From NCBI GenBank assembly GCA_002842395.1, contig PHCV01000011.1:29669-93668 (forward strand): a stretch of DNA of 64,000 bases, in the 5' to 3' direction. A program made the translations under genes and the position numbers. This document shows positions 9,003 through 18,054 of the stretch, piece after piece (position 1 is the first letter of the stretch; every line of letters starts with the position of its first letter). This stretch comes from Betaproteobacteria bacterium HGW-Betaproteobacteria-11 (GTDB lineage Bacteria; Pseudomonadota; Gammaproteobacteria; Burkholderiales; Rhodocyclaceae). The notes under the pieces are model-generated. The model was not told the DNA's origin and did no database searches. It was given only the letters and a program-made list of their open reading frames with translations.

Positions 9003-10088
9003 CTACTTCCTGTTCCGTCCCGTCTGCATGAACTGGTCGAAGCTGGCTTCGGCGAAGCGCGCCCAAAGCACCTGCTCGTCGCGGAAGGCGGCGTAGTCGG
9101 CGTAGATTTTGCGCCAGACCGGATTTCTGGCCGAGAGTTCGCCGTAGAGCAGCATCGCTGCTTCGTATGCCGCCTTCATGATCTCCGGGCTGAACCGGTG
9201 CACCTGCGTGCCGGCAATCACCAGGCGCTTGAGGGCCGGCGGGTTGAGCACGTCGTAGCGCGCCTGCATGTTCACATGGGCGTGCGAGGCGGCGGCTTCG
9301 AGGATGGCCTGGAATTCGGCCGGCAGGCGTTCCCAGGCGCCGGCATTGACATAGAGCGCGAGCTGCGGGCCGCCCTCCCACCAGCCGGGATAGTAGTAGT
9401 GGCGGGTGACCTTGTGGAAACCGAATTTCTCGTCGTCATGGGGGCCGACCCATTCGGCGGCATCGATGGTGCCTTTTTCCAGCGCCTGATAAATCTCGCC
9501 GCCGGGCAGATTCTGCGGCACCGCGCCGAGCGCGGCGAAGACCTTGCCGGAAAAACCGCCGATGCGGATTTTCAGTCCCTTGAGATCGGCCAGCGTCTTG
9601 ATTTCGCGCCGGTACCAGCCGCCCATCTGGGCGCCGGTGTTGCCCATCGCGAAGTTGACGATGTTGTAATTACGATAGAACTCGCGGAACAGTTTGAGGC
9701 CGTTGCCCTGGTAGCTCCAGGCGCTCATCTGGCGCGAGTTGAGGCCGAAGGGAATCGCGCAGTCGATGGCGAAGGTGTCGTCCTTGCCGAAGAAATAATA
9801 GGGCGAGGTGTGCGCGCATTCGACCGTGCCCTGCTGCACGGCATCGACCACGCCCAGCGGCGGCACCAGCTCGCCGGCGGCATGCACCGAGATGTTGAAG
9901 CGGCCGTTGCTCGCCGCGGTCACCTTTCTGGCGAAGACCTCGGCGGCGCCGTAAAGCGTATCCAGCGTTTTCGGAAAGCTCGAAGCCAGACGCCAGCGGA
10001 TCGCCTGCTCGGCCTGCACCGCCGGCGCCATGCCGGTGGCCAGGATGCCGCCAAGGCCGGCATGCTTGAGGAATTTTCGGCGTTGCAT
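9003..10088 (-). CDS. dctP: TRAP transporter solute-binding protein (DctP family)
   Basis: 361 residues. The N-terminus MQRRKFLKHAGLGG carries a twin-arginine signal, so it is exported folded by the Tat system. The mature part has the DctP fold signatures, among them WRLASSFPKTLDTLYG and the central GLKIRIGGFSGKVFAALGAVPQNL, where the Arg is the residue that normally salt-bridges a carboxylate ligand. It closely follows dctM on the same strand and completes a dctQ-dctM-dctP operon. The length and the Tat signal fit the subgroup often annotated for mannitol or chloroaromatic/alpha-keto acids; the real ligand is unknown. Confidence 0.88.
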   Translation of the reverse strand: MQRRKFLKHAGLGGILATGMAPAVQAEQAIRWRLASSFPKTLDTLYGAAEVFARKVTAASNGRFNISVHAAGELVPPLGVVDAVQQGTVECAHTSPYYFFGKDDTFAIDCAIPFGLNSRQMSAWSYQGNGLKLFREFYRNYNIVNFAMGNTGAQMGGWYRREIKTLADLKGLKIRIGGFSGKVFAALGAVPQNLPGGEIYQALEKGTIDAAEWVGPHDDEKFGFHKVTRHYYYPGWWEGGPQLALYVNAGAWERLPAEFQAILEAAASHAHVNMQARYDVLNPPALKRLVIAGTQVHRFSPEIMKAAYEAAMLLYGELSARNPVWRKIYADYAAFRDEQVLWARFAEASFDQFMQTGRNRK

Positions 10089-10097
10089 GTCGCTCTC

Positions 10098-11804
10098 CTA
10101 AGGATGTTGGCCCGCTTGTTCGCGGCGGATGCTCTCGATCAGGTCGTGCAGCGGATCGTCGTCCTCGCCGCCGGGCTCGGGCGGTTGCAACTGCATCAGG
10201 CCCGCCTTGGGTGCGCCGCCGAGTTGATCGAGCACCAGGGCGGGCCAGCGGATCAGGGCGGCGACCATCAGCAGCTGGAGCAGGATGAAGGCCAGCGAGC
10301 CGCTGTAGATCTGCGCCGTGGTCACGCCCGGGATGCGCGCGCCGCTGACCCGGTCGATGGTGTCGGTGCGGGCGGCCACGCTGCGCAGATAGAACAGGGC
10401 GAAGCCGAACGGCGGGGTGAGGAACGAGGTTTGCAGGTTCATCGCCAGGATCACGCCGAACCAGACCAGGTCGATACCGAGCCGCTCCGCGACGGGCACC
10501 AGCAGGGGAACGACGATAAAGGCGATTTCGAAGAAGTCGATGAACATGCCAAGCACGAAGACCAGCAAATTGACCACCAGCAGGAAGCCCAGCGTGCCGC
10601 CGGGCAGCCGGTCGAACAGATGGCTGACCCAGGCCTGGCCGTCGGCGGCGTTGAAGGTGAAGGAGAAGACGGTGGAGCCGATCAGGATGAACATGACGAA
10701 GGTGGTCAACTGCGTGGTGTTCGCCAGCGCCTGGGTGAGCTGCGCCCGGTCGAGCCGCCGGTGGGCGAGCGCCATGATGAGCGCACCGAGGGCACCGAGG
10801 GCGCCGCCTTCGGTCGGCGTGGCCAGGCCGAGGAAAATCGTGCCGAGGACAAGGAAGATCAGCACCAGCGGAGGAATCAGGACGAAGGTGACGCGCTGCG
10901 AGAGGCGCGAGAGCAGCCCGAGACCGAGGGCGCGATGGATCAGCGCCAGGCTCAGCGCCGTCAGCGCCGCCACGGCCAGCGAGAAGATGACGATCTCGTC
11001 GTTCGGGGCGGCATCACCGCGGCCCAACCAAGCGGCGATGAGGCGCGAATGCGCCCGCGACCAGGCAAAGCCAGCGGCGGCTGCAATCAGCAGGAGCGCG
11101 GCCAGCGAGCGATGACCGCTGCTGCCGTCGGCCTCGCCATGGACGCGGGCTTCCGGCGGCAGCGCCGGTACCCAGGCTGGCCGCACGAGCGCCACGCCGA
11201 TGATGAATAAAGCATAGAGGCCGACCAGGGCGAGGCCCGGCAGCATGGCGCCGGCATACATGTCGCCGACCGGGCGGCCGAGCTGGTCGGCCATCACGAT
11301 CAGCACCAGGGACGGCGGAATGGCCTGCGCCAGCGTGCCCGAGGCGGTGATGACGCCGCTGGCGAGCGCCGGGTTGTAGCCGTAACGGAGCATGATCGGC
11401 AGCGAAATCAGGCCCATCGAGATCACTGCCGCGGCCACCACGCCGGTCGTCGCGGCGAGCAGGGCGCCGACGAAAATCACCGCCAGCGCCAGGCCGCCGC
11501 GCAACGGGCCGAAGACCTGGCCGACGGTTTCCAGCAGGTCTTCGGCCATCCCGCTCTTTTGCAGCAGGGCCCCCATCAGGGTGAAGAAGGGAATCGCCAG
11601 CAGGGTGTCGTTCTGCAGGATGCCGAACACCCTGAGCGGCAGTGCCTGGAACAGCGCCGGATGAAACAGGTCGAGTTCGATGCCGAGCAGGCCGAAACCG
11701 AGGCCGCAGGCGGCAAGCGCGAAAGCCACCGGAAAGCCGCTGAGCAGGCAGCCGAGCAGTCCGAGGAAGAGCAGCGGAACGAAGTTTCCGGCGAGCAGTT
11801 CCAT
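10098..11804 (-). CDS. dctM: TRAP transporter large membrane subunit DctM
   Basis: 568 residues, longer than the usual 425-440, with more than a dozen hydrophobic segments. Family motifs include GIPFFTLMGALLQ-like sequence near the N-terminus, the run ASGVITASGTLAQAIPPSLVLIV and, late, LQTSFLTPPFGFALFYL. The extra length comes from a central insertion (about residues 210-290) containing additional helices and a polar loop, as in the FcbT3-type large subunits. It carries sodium-driven uptake of the substrate delivered by DctP. The gene begins four bases after the dctQ stop codon. Confidence 0.88.
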   Translation of the reverse strand: MELLAGNFVPLLFLGLLGCLLSGFPVAFALAACGLGFGLLGIELDLFHPALFQALPLRVFGILQNDTLLAIPFFTLMGALLQKSGMAEDLLETVGQVFGPLRGGLALAVIFVGALLAATTGVVAAAVISMGLISLPIMLRYGYNPALASGVITASGTLAQAIPPSLVLIVMADQLGRPVGDMYAGAMLPGLALVGLYALFIIGVALVRPAWVPALPPEARVHGEADGSSGHRSLAALLLIAAAAGFAWSRAHSRLIAAWLGRGDAAPNDEIVIFSLAVAALTALSLALIHRALGLGLLSRLSQRVTFVLIPPLVLIFLVLGTIFLGLATPTEGGALGALGALIMALAHRRLDRAQLTQALANTTQLTTFVMFILIGSTVFSFTFNAADGQAWVSHLFDRLPGGTLGFLLVVNLLVFVLGMFIDFFEIAFIVVPLLVPVAERLGIDLVWFGVILAMNLQTSFLTPPFGFALFYLRSVAARTDTIDRVSGARIPGVTTAQIYSGSLAFILLQLLMVAALIRWPALVLDQLGGAPKAGLMQLQPPEPGGEDDDPLHDLIESIRREQAGQHP

Positions 11805-11807
11805 CGG

Positions 11808-12344
11808 CTACTGCGCCCGGTGAGCCGACAACGGGTCACCGCCGAGCCCGCGCAGGAAAGCGATCCGCTTGATCAACTCGGAGAGGGCTTGCAACAGCAG
11901 CAGGCCAAAGCCCATCGGCAGCAGCAGCCAGACCGGCCAGCGCACCAGGCCGCCGGCGTTTTGCGACATCTCGCCGCTGGCCCAGGCATTGACCGCCAGC
12001 GGCCATGACATGAGGATCAATATCAGGCAAAACGGAATCAGGAAGAAGACGATGCCGAACACATCGATCCAGTTGCGGGCGCGCGGCGAAAGCCGGGCGG
12101 AGAGGATGTCGATGCGGACATGGGCATTGCCGAGCAAGGCATGGCCCGCGCCGAGCAGGAATACCGCGGCGAACAGGTACCACTGGATTTCCAGCAGGGC
12201 GTTCGAACTCAGCTGGAAAATCCTGCGTACCAGCGCATTGCCGGCAGCGACCAGCACGGCGAACAGGATCAGCCAGGGCAGGCTGTGGCCGAGCCGGGCG
12301 TTGAGGGTATCGATGAGGCGGGAGTAGCGCAGCAGGAATGGCAT
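11808..12344 (-). CDS. dctQ: TRAP transporter small membrane subunit DctQ
   Basis: 178 residues with four predicted membrane helices and the DctQ-family stretch EIQWYLFAAVFLLGAGHALLGN followed by VRIDILS. It forms the membrane complex with DctM. It is the first gene of the leftward dctQMP operon. A gap of 75 bases separates it from the sulfite-exporter-like gene upstream, so that gene may have its own transcript or read through. Confidence 0.88.
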   Translation of the reverse strand: MPFLLRYSRLIDTLNARLGHSLPWLILFAVLVAAGNALVRRIFQLSSNALLEIQWYLFAAVFLLGAGHALLGNAHVRIDILSARLSPRARNWIDVFGIVFFLIPFCLILILMSWPLAVNAWASGEMSQNAGGLVRWPVWLLLPMGFGLLLLQALSELIKRIAFLRGLGGDPLSAHRAQ

Positions 12345-12419
12345 CGGTCGGCAAACGTCGGTCAGGCAAGCAGAGCGAGTGAGAAGCGAAGTCCACAGTT
12401 TAGCGTTTCGGGCCGGGGC

Positions 12420-13217
12420 TCAACCCAAACCCAGGGAGCGTGCCAGGAGGAAGGTGGCGACGACCAGGTTGAACCATGCAAAGGCCTGGTTGAGATGCCG
12501 CGAATGGAGCCGGCTGGCGAGGCGGCGGCCGAGCGCGAGGGCCAGCACCGCGCCGCCGCAAAAGGGCCAGGCCACCGCCCAGGGCAGGGCGCCGACCCAG
12601 CTCGCGGCGGCGATACCGCTCGAGGAGACGAGCGCGATCACCGCCAGCGAGGTGGCCTGGATACTGCGGATGTCGAGTTCGGTGTAGCGTTTGAGCGCCG
12701 GAACGATGACGAAGCCGCCACCGACACCGAGCAATCCGCTCAACAGCCCGGCCAAGGCGCCGGTGCCGGCCAGAGCGCGGGCGCAGGGGCGTGTCCAGGT
12801 CAGACGGTGATCGGCAGGATCGACATGGCATGGTACGGCTTTGCCCGACATCGTCTCGGCTACGCCGCGCAGTGTGCGCACGGCCACGAAGGCCAGTACC
12901 AGGGCGAACGCGGCGAGCAGCGGGCGATTGGGCAGATGCTGCGCGGCGCTTATACCCAGGGGCGCCAGCAGCATGCCGATGCCGCCGATCAGGGATGCTG
13001 CGCGGTAGCGGACGATACCCTGCCGCAGCCCGAGCACCGCGCCTAGCGCCGCGGCGAGACCCACCGACAAGAGGCCGATCGGCGCGGCCTGCCGGAGTGG
13101 CAGGCCCAGGCCAAAGACGAGCAGCGGCACCGCCAGCACACCGCCACCAGCGCCGGTGAGAGCAAGCAGCAGGCCAACGAGTGCGCCGAGGCTGGCAGCG
13201 AGGAGGGCCGGCTCCAT
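12420..13217 (-). CDS. TauE/SafE-family anion exporter
   Basis: 265 residues, about eight hydrophobic segments in two homologous halves, each with the family's glycine-rich turn (GALVGLLLALTGAGGGVLAVPLL in the first half, GLLSGLLGVGGGFVIVPAL in the second). Members export sulfite, sulfoacetate or related anions. Directly upstream on the same strand is the relic of a metallo-beta-lactamase-fold gene of the type found beside such exporters in sulfide or persulfide detoxification loci, so sulfite export is a reasonable guess. The start ATG is the first Met of the conserved N-terminal helix. Confidence 0.8.
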   Translation of the reverse strand: MEPALLAASLGALVGLLLALTGAGGGVLAVPLLVFGLGLPLRQAAPIGLLSVGLAAALGAVLGLRQGIVRYRAASLIGGIGMLLAPLGISAAQHLPNRPLLAAFALVLAFVAVRTLRGVAETMSGKAVPCHVDPADHRLTWTRPCARALAGTGALAGLLSGLLGVGGGFVIVPALKRYTELDIRSIQATSLAVIALVSSSGIAAASWVGALPWAVAWPFCGGAVLALALGRRLASRLHSRHLNQAFAWFNLVVATFLLARSLGLG

Positions 13218-13232
13218 GGTGAGGTTGTGCTT

Positions 13233-13352
13233 TTAGAGCAGATCGATGGGGAGTTTGAGGTAGCTCACGCCGTCGATGACCGCCGCGTGCCGGTTGACCG
13301 GATCGGCGGCCACGTGGCTGACGGTTTGGATGACGGGATCGAAAAGGAGTGA
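13233..13352 (-). pseudogene. Relic of a metallo-beta-lactamase-fold (persulfide dioxygenase-like) gene
   Basis: A 39-codon open stretch reads SLLFDPVIQTVSHVAADPVN then RHAAVID, directly joined to GVSYLKLPIDLL and a stop. The first half matches the N-terminal strand of ETHE1/Blh-type enzymes (FD-x-x-T-x-T-Y-V-V-x-D-P and AVIDPV), and the last ten residues look like their C-terminus. The catalytic middle of about 200 residues, including the HxHxDH site, is missing, and there is no start codon in frame. I read it as an internal deletion. It lies 16 bases upstream of the TauE/SafE gene, a common neighbour of intact homologues. Confidence 0.5.
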
Positions 13353-13505
13353 ATTTCGGCTTTCGGCATGGGGAGAACGTCGTCATGGTGACCGGGTTTC
13401 ATCATGGCATGCTTTGCCGGGGCTGACAATCGGACGGGCTTGGGCGGTTTTGGGCGTGGTTTCGGCAAACCCAATAAAATGTTCGCTTTGCCTGGACTTC
13501 CGACC

Positions 13506-14159
13506 ATGAACGATCCATCGAATCCCGCCGCGTGTCTGCTCTGTCTGGTGCGCCATGGCGAGACCGACTGGAACAACGAGCGTCGCCTGCAAGGCCAGCT
13601 CGACATCGGTCTGAATGCCACGGGATTGCTCCAGGCGCGGGCCGTGCAGCGGGCGCTGGCCGGCATGGCGTTCGCCGCGGCCTACAGCTCGACCCTGGCG
13701 CGGGCCTGGGCCACGGCGGAAATCGCCTGCGCGAGGCTCGGCCTCGCCGTCTCGCCAGCGCCGACTTTACGCGAGCGGCATTACGGCGTGTACCAGGGGC
13801 TGACCACCGCCGAAGCCGCCGAGCGCCATCCGCAGGTGCATCGCCGCCACGAGCGGCGCGATCCCGACTTCGATTACCACGGTGGCGAGACGCTGCTCGA
13901 TTTTGCCGCGCGGGTGATGGAGGGGCTCGACGAACTGGCGAACCGGCATCGCGGCCAGACCATCCTCGGCTTCACCCATGGTGGCGTGCTCGATATCGTC
14001 TACCGTGCCGCCATCGGTAGCGGGCTGGAAGGCCCGCGCGACTTCCCGATTCCGAACGCCGGGCTCAACTGGCTGGAACATGCGGATGGCGCCTGGCGCA
14101 TCGTGCGGTGGGCCGATGCGCGACATTTCGCGCAGTCGCTCGACGAGTTCGCGGTATAG
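13506..14159 (+). CDS. Histidine phosphatase family protein (phosphoglycerate-mutase-like)
   Basis: 217 residues from the start chosen. The phospho-acceptor motif LVRHGETDWN lies near the N-terminus, RHYGVYQGL follows, and the second catalytic histidine is in GFTHGGVLDIVYRA. This is the two-histidine phosphatase fold of cofactor-dependent mutases and CobC/GpmB-like phosphatases. A true 2,3-bisphosphoglycerate mutase is present elsewhere in the window (27022-27771), so a phosphatase of unknown substrate is more likely here. Earlier in-frame ATGs at 13404 and 13479 exist; they would add a low-complexity Gly/Phe tail and are disfavoured. Confidence 0.75.
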   Translation: MNDPSNPAACLLCLVRHGETDWNNERRLQGQLDIGLNATGLLQARAVQRALAGMAFAAAYSSTLARAWATAEIACARLGLAVSPAPTLRERHYGVYQGLTTAEAAERHPQVHRRHERRDPDFDYHGGETLLDFAARVMEGLDELANRHRGQTILGFTHGGVLDIVYRAAIGSGLEGPRDFPIPNAGLNWLEHADGAWRIVRWADARHFAQSLDEFAV

Positions 14160-14221
14160 CCTTCCTGCCCTGCTAAAATCAACGGCGTAGCTTTACATTC
14201 AACCCCTTACCGGATATTCCC

Positions 14222-15466
14222 ATGTTCTCCAGACAAAACACCCTCGCCAAGACCGATCCCGAGCTGTGGGCCGCGATTGAGGCCGAAAACCGCCGGCAGG
14301 AAGAGCACATCGAATTGATCGCTTCCGAGAACTATGTGTCCTGCGCGGTACTCGAGGCGCAGGGTTCGCAACTGACCAACAAATATGCCGAGGGCTATCC
14401 GGGCAAGCGCTATTACGGTGGTTGCGAGCATGTCGATGTCGCCGAGCAGCTCGCCATCGACCGGGCGAAAAAACTGTTCGGCGCCGAGGCCGCCAACGTG
14501 CAGCCCAACTCCGGCTCGCAGGCCAACCAGGCGGTGCTGATGGCCTTTCTCAAGCCCGGCGACACGATCCTCGGCATGAACCTCGCCGCCGGCGGCCACC
14601 TGACGCACGGCATGGCGCTCAACATGTCCGGCAAGTGGTTCAATGCCGTTCCCTACGGCCTCGACGCCAGTGAAGCCATCGATTACGGCGCGATGGAGCG
14701 CCTGGCCCATGAACACAAGCCGAAGCTGATCATCGCCGGCGCCTCGGCCTATGCGTTGCGCATCGACTTCGAGCGCTTCGCCAAGGTGGCCAAGGCGGTT
14801 GGCGCGATTTTCATGGTCGATATGGCGCATTACGCCGGCCTCATCGCCGCCGGCTGTTATCCCAACCCGGTGCCGCATGCCGACGTGGTGACCACCACCA
14901 CCCACAAGACCCTGCGCGGTCCGCGTGGCGGGCTGATCCTGATGAAGGCGGAGCACGAGAAAGCCATCAACTCGGCGATTTTCCCCGGCCTCCAGGGCGG
15001 CCCGCTGATGCACGTGATCGCCGCCAAGGCGGTGGCGCTGAAAGAGGCGATGACGGGCGAATTTCGCGGCTACCAGGAGCAGGTGGTGAGCAATGCCCAG
15101 GTGATGGCCAAGGTACTCAAGTCGCGCGGACTGCGCATCGTTTCCGGGCGCACCGAATCGCACGTCTTCCTCGTCGACCTGCAAAGCAAGCAGATCACCG
15201 GCAAGGACGCCGAGGCGGTACTCGGTCAGGCGCACATCACGGTGAACAAGAACGCGATCCCGAACGATCCGCAAAAGCCCTTCGTCACCTCGGGCGTTCG
15301 CATCGGCACGCCGGCGATGACCACCCGCGGCTTCACCGAGATCGAGGCCGAGCAGGTGGCCGAGCTGATCGCCGACGTGCTGGATGCGCCGAACGACGAA
15401 GCCGTGCTGGAGCGGGTGCGCGGCGAAGTTTCCGCCCTGTGCAGGAAATTCCCGGTTTATGGCTGA
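14222..15466 (+). CDS. glyA: Serine hydroxymethyltransferase
   Basis: 414 residues, the usual bacterial length. It interconverts serine and glycine with tetrahydrofolate and supplies one-carbon units. Diagnostic stretches are [10 protein letters not shown] near the N-terminus, [23 protein letters not shown], and [14 protein letters not shown] with the pyridoxal-phosphate lysine. It heads a rightward cluster with nrdR and ribD, spaced by 31 and 7 bases, a common betaproteobacterial order. No riboswitch-like structure was recognised in the short upstream gap. Confidence 0.97.
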   Translation: MFSRQNTLAKTDPELWAAIEAENRRQEEHIELIASENYVSCAVLEAQGSQLTNKYAEGYPGKRYYGGCEHVDVAEQLAIDRAKKLFGAEAANVQPNSGSQANQAVLMAFLKPGDTILGMNLAAGGHLTHGMALNMSGKWFNAVPYGLDASEAIDYGAMERLAHEHKPKLIIAGASAYALRIDFERFAKVAKAVGAIFMVDMAHYAGLIAAGCYPNPVPHADVVTTTTHKTLRGPRGGLILMKAEHEKAINSAIFPGLQGGPLMHVIAAKAVALKEAMTGEFRGYQEQVVSNAQVMAKVLKSRGLRIVSGRTESHVFLVDLQSKQITGKDAEAVLGQAHITVNKNAIPNDPQKPFVTSGVRIGTPAMTTRGFTEIEAEQVAELIADVLDAPNDEAVLERVRGEVSALCRKFPVYG

Positions 15467-15497
15467 GCAAAGCCGCGGCGATTGAGCGGAGGGCGCG

Positions 15498-15965
15498 ATG
15501 AAATGCCCCTTTTGCGGTGATGAAAATACCCAGGTCGTCGACACGCGGGAGAACGAGGAGGGCGACACGGTACGCCGCCGCCGCCGCTGCCCGGCTTGCG
15601 AGAAGCGGTTCACCACCTACGAGCGGGTCGAGCTGCAACTGCCGCAGGTAGTGAAGAAGAACGGCAGCCGCACCGAGTTCCAGCGCGCGAAATGCAAGGC
15701 CAGCATGATGCTGGCGCTGCGCAAGCGCCCGGTGACCACCGAGAGCATCGATTCGGCACTCGACCACATCGAGGAAAAGCTGGCCCAGCTCGGCCAGCGC
15801 GAAGTGCCCTCCGAGCGGATCGGCGAACTGGTGATGCGCGAACTGAAGAAACTCGACAACATCGCCTATATTCGTTTTGCCTCGGTCTATCGCAACTTCG
15901 AGGACGTCGATGAATTTTCCAATGTCATCCGCGAAGTGAAAAAACCGCAGCGTCCGCCATTGTGA
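15498..15965 (+). CDS. nrdR: Transcriptional repressor NrdR
   Basis: 155 residues. The zinc ribbon has Cys3, Cys6, Cys31 and Cys34 (MKCPFCG and [10 protein letters not shown]), followed by the ATP-cone domain that senses ATP/dATP. NrdR represses ribonucleotide reductase genes by binding NrdR boxes. Position between glyA and ribD is the classical order in betaproteobacteria. Length and motifs are complete. Confidence 0.97.
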   Translation: MKCPFCGDENTQVVDTRENEEGDTVRRRRRCPACEKRFTTYERVELQLPQVVKKNGSRTEFQRAKCKASMMLALRKRPVTTESIDSALDHIEEKLAQLGQREVPSERIGELVMRELKKLDNIAYIRFASVYRNFEDVDEFSNVIREVKKPQRPPL

Positions 15966-15972
15966 GCCGATC

Positions 15973-17094
15973 GTGAACTTTTCCGCCGACGATCACCGCT
16001 TCATGGCTCGCGCCCTGCAACTGGCGCGCCACGGCCTCAATACCGCGACACCCAATCCGCGCGTCGGCTGCGTCCTCGTCAAGGACGGGCGGATCATCGG
16101 CGAAGGCTGGCACGCGGTGGCCGGCGGACCGCATGCGGAGATCGTGGCGCTGCAAAAACTCGGCGCTGGCGATGCGGCGAACGGCGTATCCAAAGTGGCG
16201 CGGGGCGCCACGGCTTACGTCACGCTCGAGCCGTGCAGCCACCACGGGCGGACGCCGCCCTGTGCCGAGGCGCTGATCGCCGCCGGTGTCGGTCGGGTGG
16301 TCGCCGCGATGCAGGATCCGAATCCGCGGGTTGCCGGGCAGGGCCTGCAACGCTTGAATGACGCCGGCATTGTCGTCGCGTGCGGCCTGCTCGAAGCCGA
16401 AGCGACGGAACTCAACATCGGCTTCGTCGCGCGCATGACGCGCGGCCGGCCCTGGCTGCGGCTGAAGATCGCGGCCAGCCTCGACGGCAGGACGGCACTT
16501 GCCAATGGCCTCTCGCAATGGATCACCGGGCCGGCCGCGCGACGCGACGTGCATGCCTGGCGCGCTCTCTCCTGCGCCGTGCTGACCGGCATCGGCACGG
16601 TGAAAGCCGACGATCCGCGGCTCACCGCGCGCGAGGTGGAGACGTCCCGCCAGCCGCTGAAGGTGGTCATCGACAGCCGGCTCGAAACCCCGCCCGATGC
16701 CGCCGTGCTCGCCGGCGGCGGCGTGCTGATCGCCTGCGCCAGCGTGGATGCCGGGCGGCGTGCGGCACTGGAGGCGCGGGGTGCGGAGATCGTCGCGTTG
16801 CCCGATGGAAAGGGACGGGTTGATCTTCCCGCCGTGCTGCGGGAGCTGGCGCGGCGCGGCAGCAACGAAGTCCTTGTCGAGGCGGGCAGCACGCTGGGCG
16901 GCGCGCTACTGCGTGAGGGCTGCGTCGATGAGCTGCTCATCTATCAGGCGTCGCTGCTGCTCGGTGATGCGGCGCGCGGCATGGTCGACCTGGGTGAGCT
17001 GACCACGCTTGCGGCCGGCCACCGCCTGCGCATCCTCGAGCGCCGTGCCGTCGGCGCCGACTTTCGCTTGCGGGCCCACCTTGACGAAGAGTGA
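15973..17094 (+). CDS. ribD: Bifunctional riboflavin deaminase/reductase RibD
   Basis: 373 residues with a GTG start seven bases after the nrdR stop. The N-terminal deaminase domain has the zinc site PHAEIVAL and EPCSHHGRTPPC; the C-terminal reductase domain begins near RPWLRLKIAASLDGR and carries LEAGSTLGGALL-like sequence. It performs the second and third steps of riboflavin synthesis, deamination and then reduction of the pyrimidine intermediate. Both domains look complete. Confidence 0.95.
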   Translation: MNFSADDHRFMARALQLARHGLNTATPNPRVGCVLVKDGRIIGEGWHAVAGGPHAEIVALQKLGAGDAANGVSKVARGATAYVTLEPCSHHGRTPPCAEALIAAGVGRVVAAMQDPNPRVAGQGLQRLNDAGIVVACGLLEAEATELNIGFVARMTRGRPWLRLKIAASLDGRTALANGLSQWITGPAARRDVHAWRALSCAVLTGIGTVKADDPRLTAREVETSRQPLKVVIDSRLETPPDAAVLAGGGVLIACASVDAGRRAALEARGAEIVALPDGKGRVDLPAVLRELARRGSNEVLVEAGSTLGGALLREGCVDELLIYQASLLLGDAARGMVDLGELTTLAAGHRLRILERRAVGADFRLRAHLDEE

Positions 17095-17455
17095 GCGTGG
17101 GAATCAACCTCGCCGCGACTTTGCCGGCCGCGGCCTGCTGATCAACCTCGCCCGCGTCGTGCATCTCGTCGGCCTGGCCCTGCTGGCCGCGAGTCTGTTG
17201 GGGGCCGCAGGGGAGATGCAACGCGCCGCCGTGCTGATGCTGGTCTCCGGCCTGGCCATCATCGCCCTCGATGTGTGGGCCAATCCGGCCTGGCTGCGCG
17301 AGGTGGTGGGTATCGCTACCGTGTTCAAGCTGGTCCTGGTCGCCCTGCTGTTTGCCGGCGATGTGGCGCGCCTGCCGCTATTCTGGATCGTGCTGGCGTT
17401 TTCCGTCCTGCTCAGTCATGGGCCGGGGAAGCTGCGCCACCGGCGGTTGTTTTAA
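17081..17455 (+). CDS. Small multi-pass membrane protein, unknown function
   Basis: About 124 residues with four hydrophobic helices (LLINLARVVHLVGLALLAAS, AVLMLVSGLAIIALDVW, VFKLVLVALLFAGDVA, FWIVLAFSVLLSHG) and a basic C-terminus. The frame continues out of the end of ribD. No ATG lies near the first helix: a TTG at 17081 is proposed, but an ATG at 17009 inside ribD is also possible. It resembles short conserved membrane proteins of betaproteobacteria without assigned role. Its overlap with ribD suggests co-transcription. Confidence 0.55.
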   Translation: MTKSERGNQPRRDFAGRGLLINLARVVHLVGLALLAASLLGAAGEMQRAAVLMLVSGLAIIALDVWANPAWLREVVGIATVFKLVLVALLFAGDVARLPLFWIVLAFSVLLSHGPGKLRHRRLF

Positions 17456-17694
17456 CCTTAAAACCTCAGTTGGACACGCCCGAGGGTGCGGTTTTTGGGG
17501 TGCCCGGCAAGGCGCGACGACGCGGCATGGCCACTCCATGCAAGGAGGAGCAACGCAGCCAAGCGGCCCAAAAACCGTGCCATCGAGTGCGTAGCGAGGC
17601 CACCCGGTGGGTGAACGTAAGCGGCGGCGACAACGCTTCCATTCCTGCGGCACGGTAGTCAAGTCCAAAATCTGCTGTAAGTTCTCTATCTCCA
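17456..17694. other. Non-coding stretch before the IS element
   Basis: No convincing gene. It contains GGTTTTTGGG at about 17490 and its complement CCCAAAAACC at about 17567, which could close a stem around some 70 bases, and a few bases that may be left over from the region interrupted by the insertion sequence. Confidence 0.3.
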
Positions 17695-17760
17695 TGAGCT
17701 TCCCCCGAAATTTCGTCTTCCAAGGGTAGTTGGATAGGATGACGGAAATGGAGGGAAGAG

Positions 17761-18054
17761 ATGTTCAAGATACCGAAGCCGGAATACACGCCGGAATTCA
17801 GGGAACTGGCGGTGAAGCGGGTGAAATCCGGCCAGAGCATTGGGGCGGTTGCGCGAGAACTGGGTCTGGTCGAGCAAACGCTGCGCAACTGGGTCAAGGC
17901 GGCCGCGCAGGGCAAGTTGAATCCGCCCGGGGCCAAGGTGGTCACACCGGAACAGATGGAGTTGTCGCGCCTGCGGGTGGAGAATGCCCGACTCAGGATG
18001 GAGTGCGAAATCCCAAAAAAAGCGACGGCGTACTTCGCGAAAGATGCGCTGTGA
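17761..18054 (+). CDS. IS3-family transposase OrfA
   Basis: 97 residues: an N-terminal helix-turn-helix (TPEFRELAVKRVKSGQSIGA and AVARELGLVEQTLRNWVK) followed by a leucine-zipper-like helix (EQMELSRLRVENARLRMECE). It recognises the IS ends and regulates the orfA/orfB frameshift. An AAAAAAA run at about 18016-18022 lies just before the stop; slipping one base back there enters the orfB frame and would give the OrfAB transposase. The stop overlaps a GTG start of orfB. Confidence 0.88.
   Translation: MFKIPKPEYTPEFRELAVKRVKSGQSIGAVARELGLVEQTLRNWVKAAAQGKLNPPGAKVVTPEQMELSRLRVENARLRMECEIPKKATAYFAKDAL

Noticed and set aside
9198..11210. A 670-codon plus-strand frame opposite the TRAP transporter genes
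   Set aside because: It is a mirror of GC-rich codons on the other strand, with low-complexity Gln/Glu/His/Arg composition and no domain; dctM and dctP are clearly real.
14117..14133. TGCGACATTTCGCGCA inside the phosphatase gene as another operator
   Set aside because: Only one half-site is exact, it lies within coding sequence near its end and has no promoter behind it.
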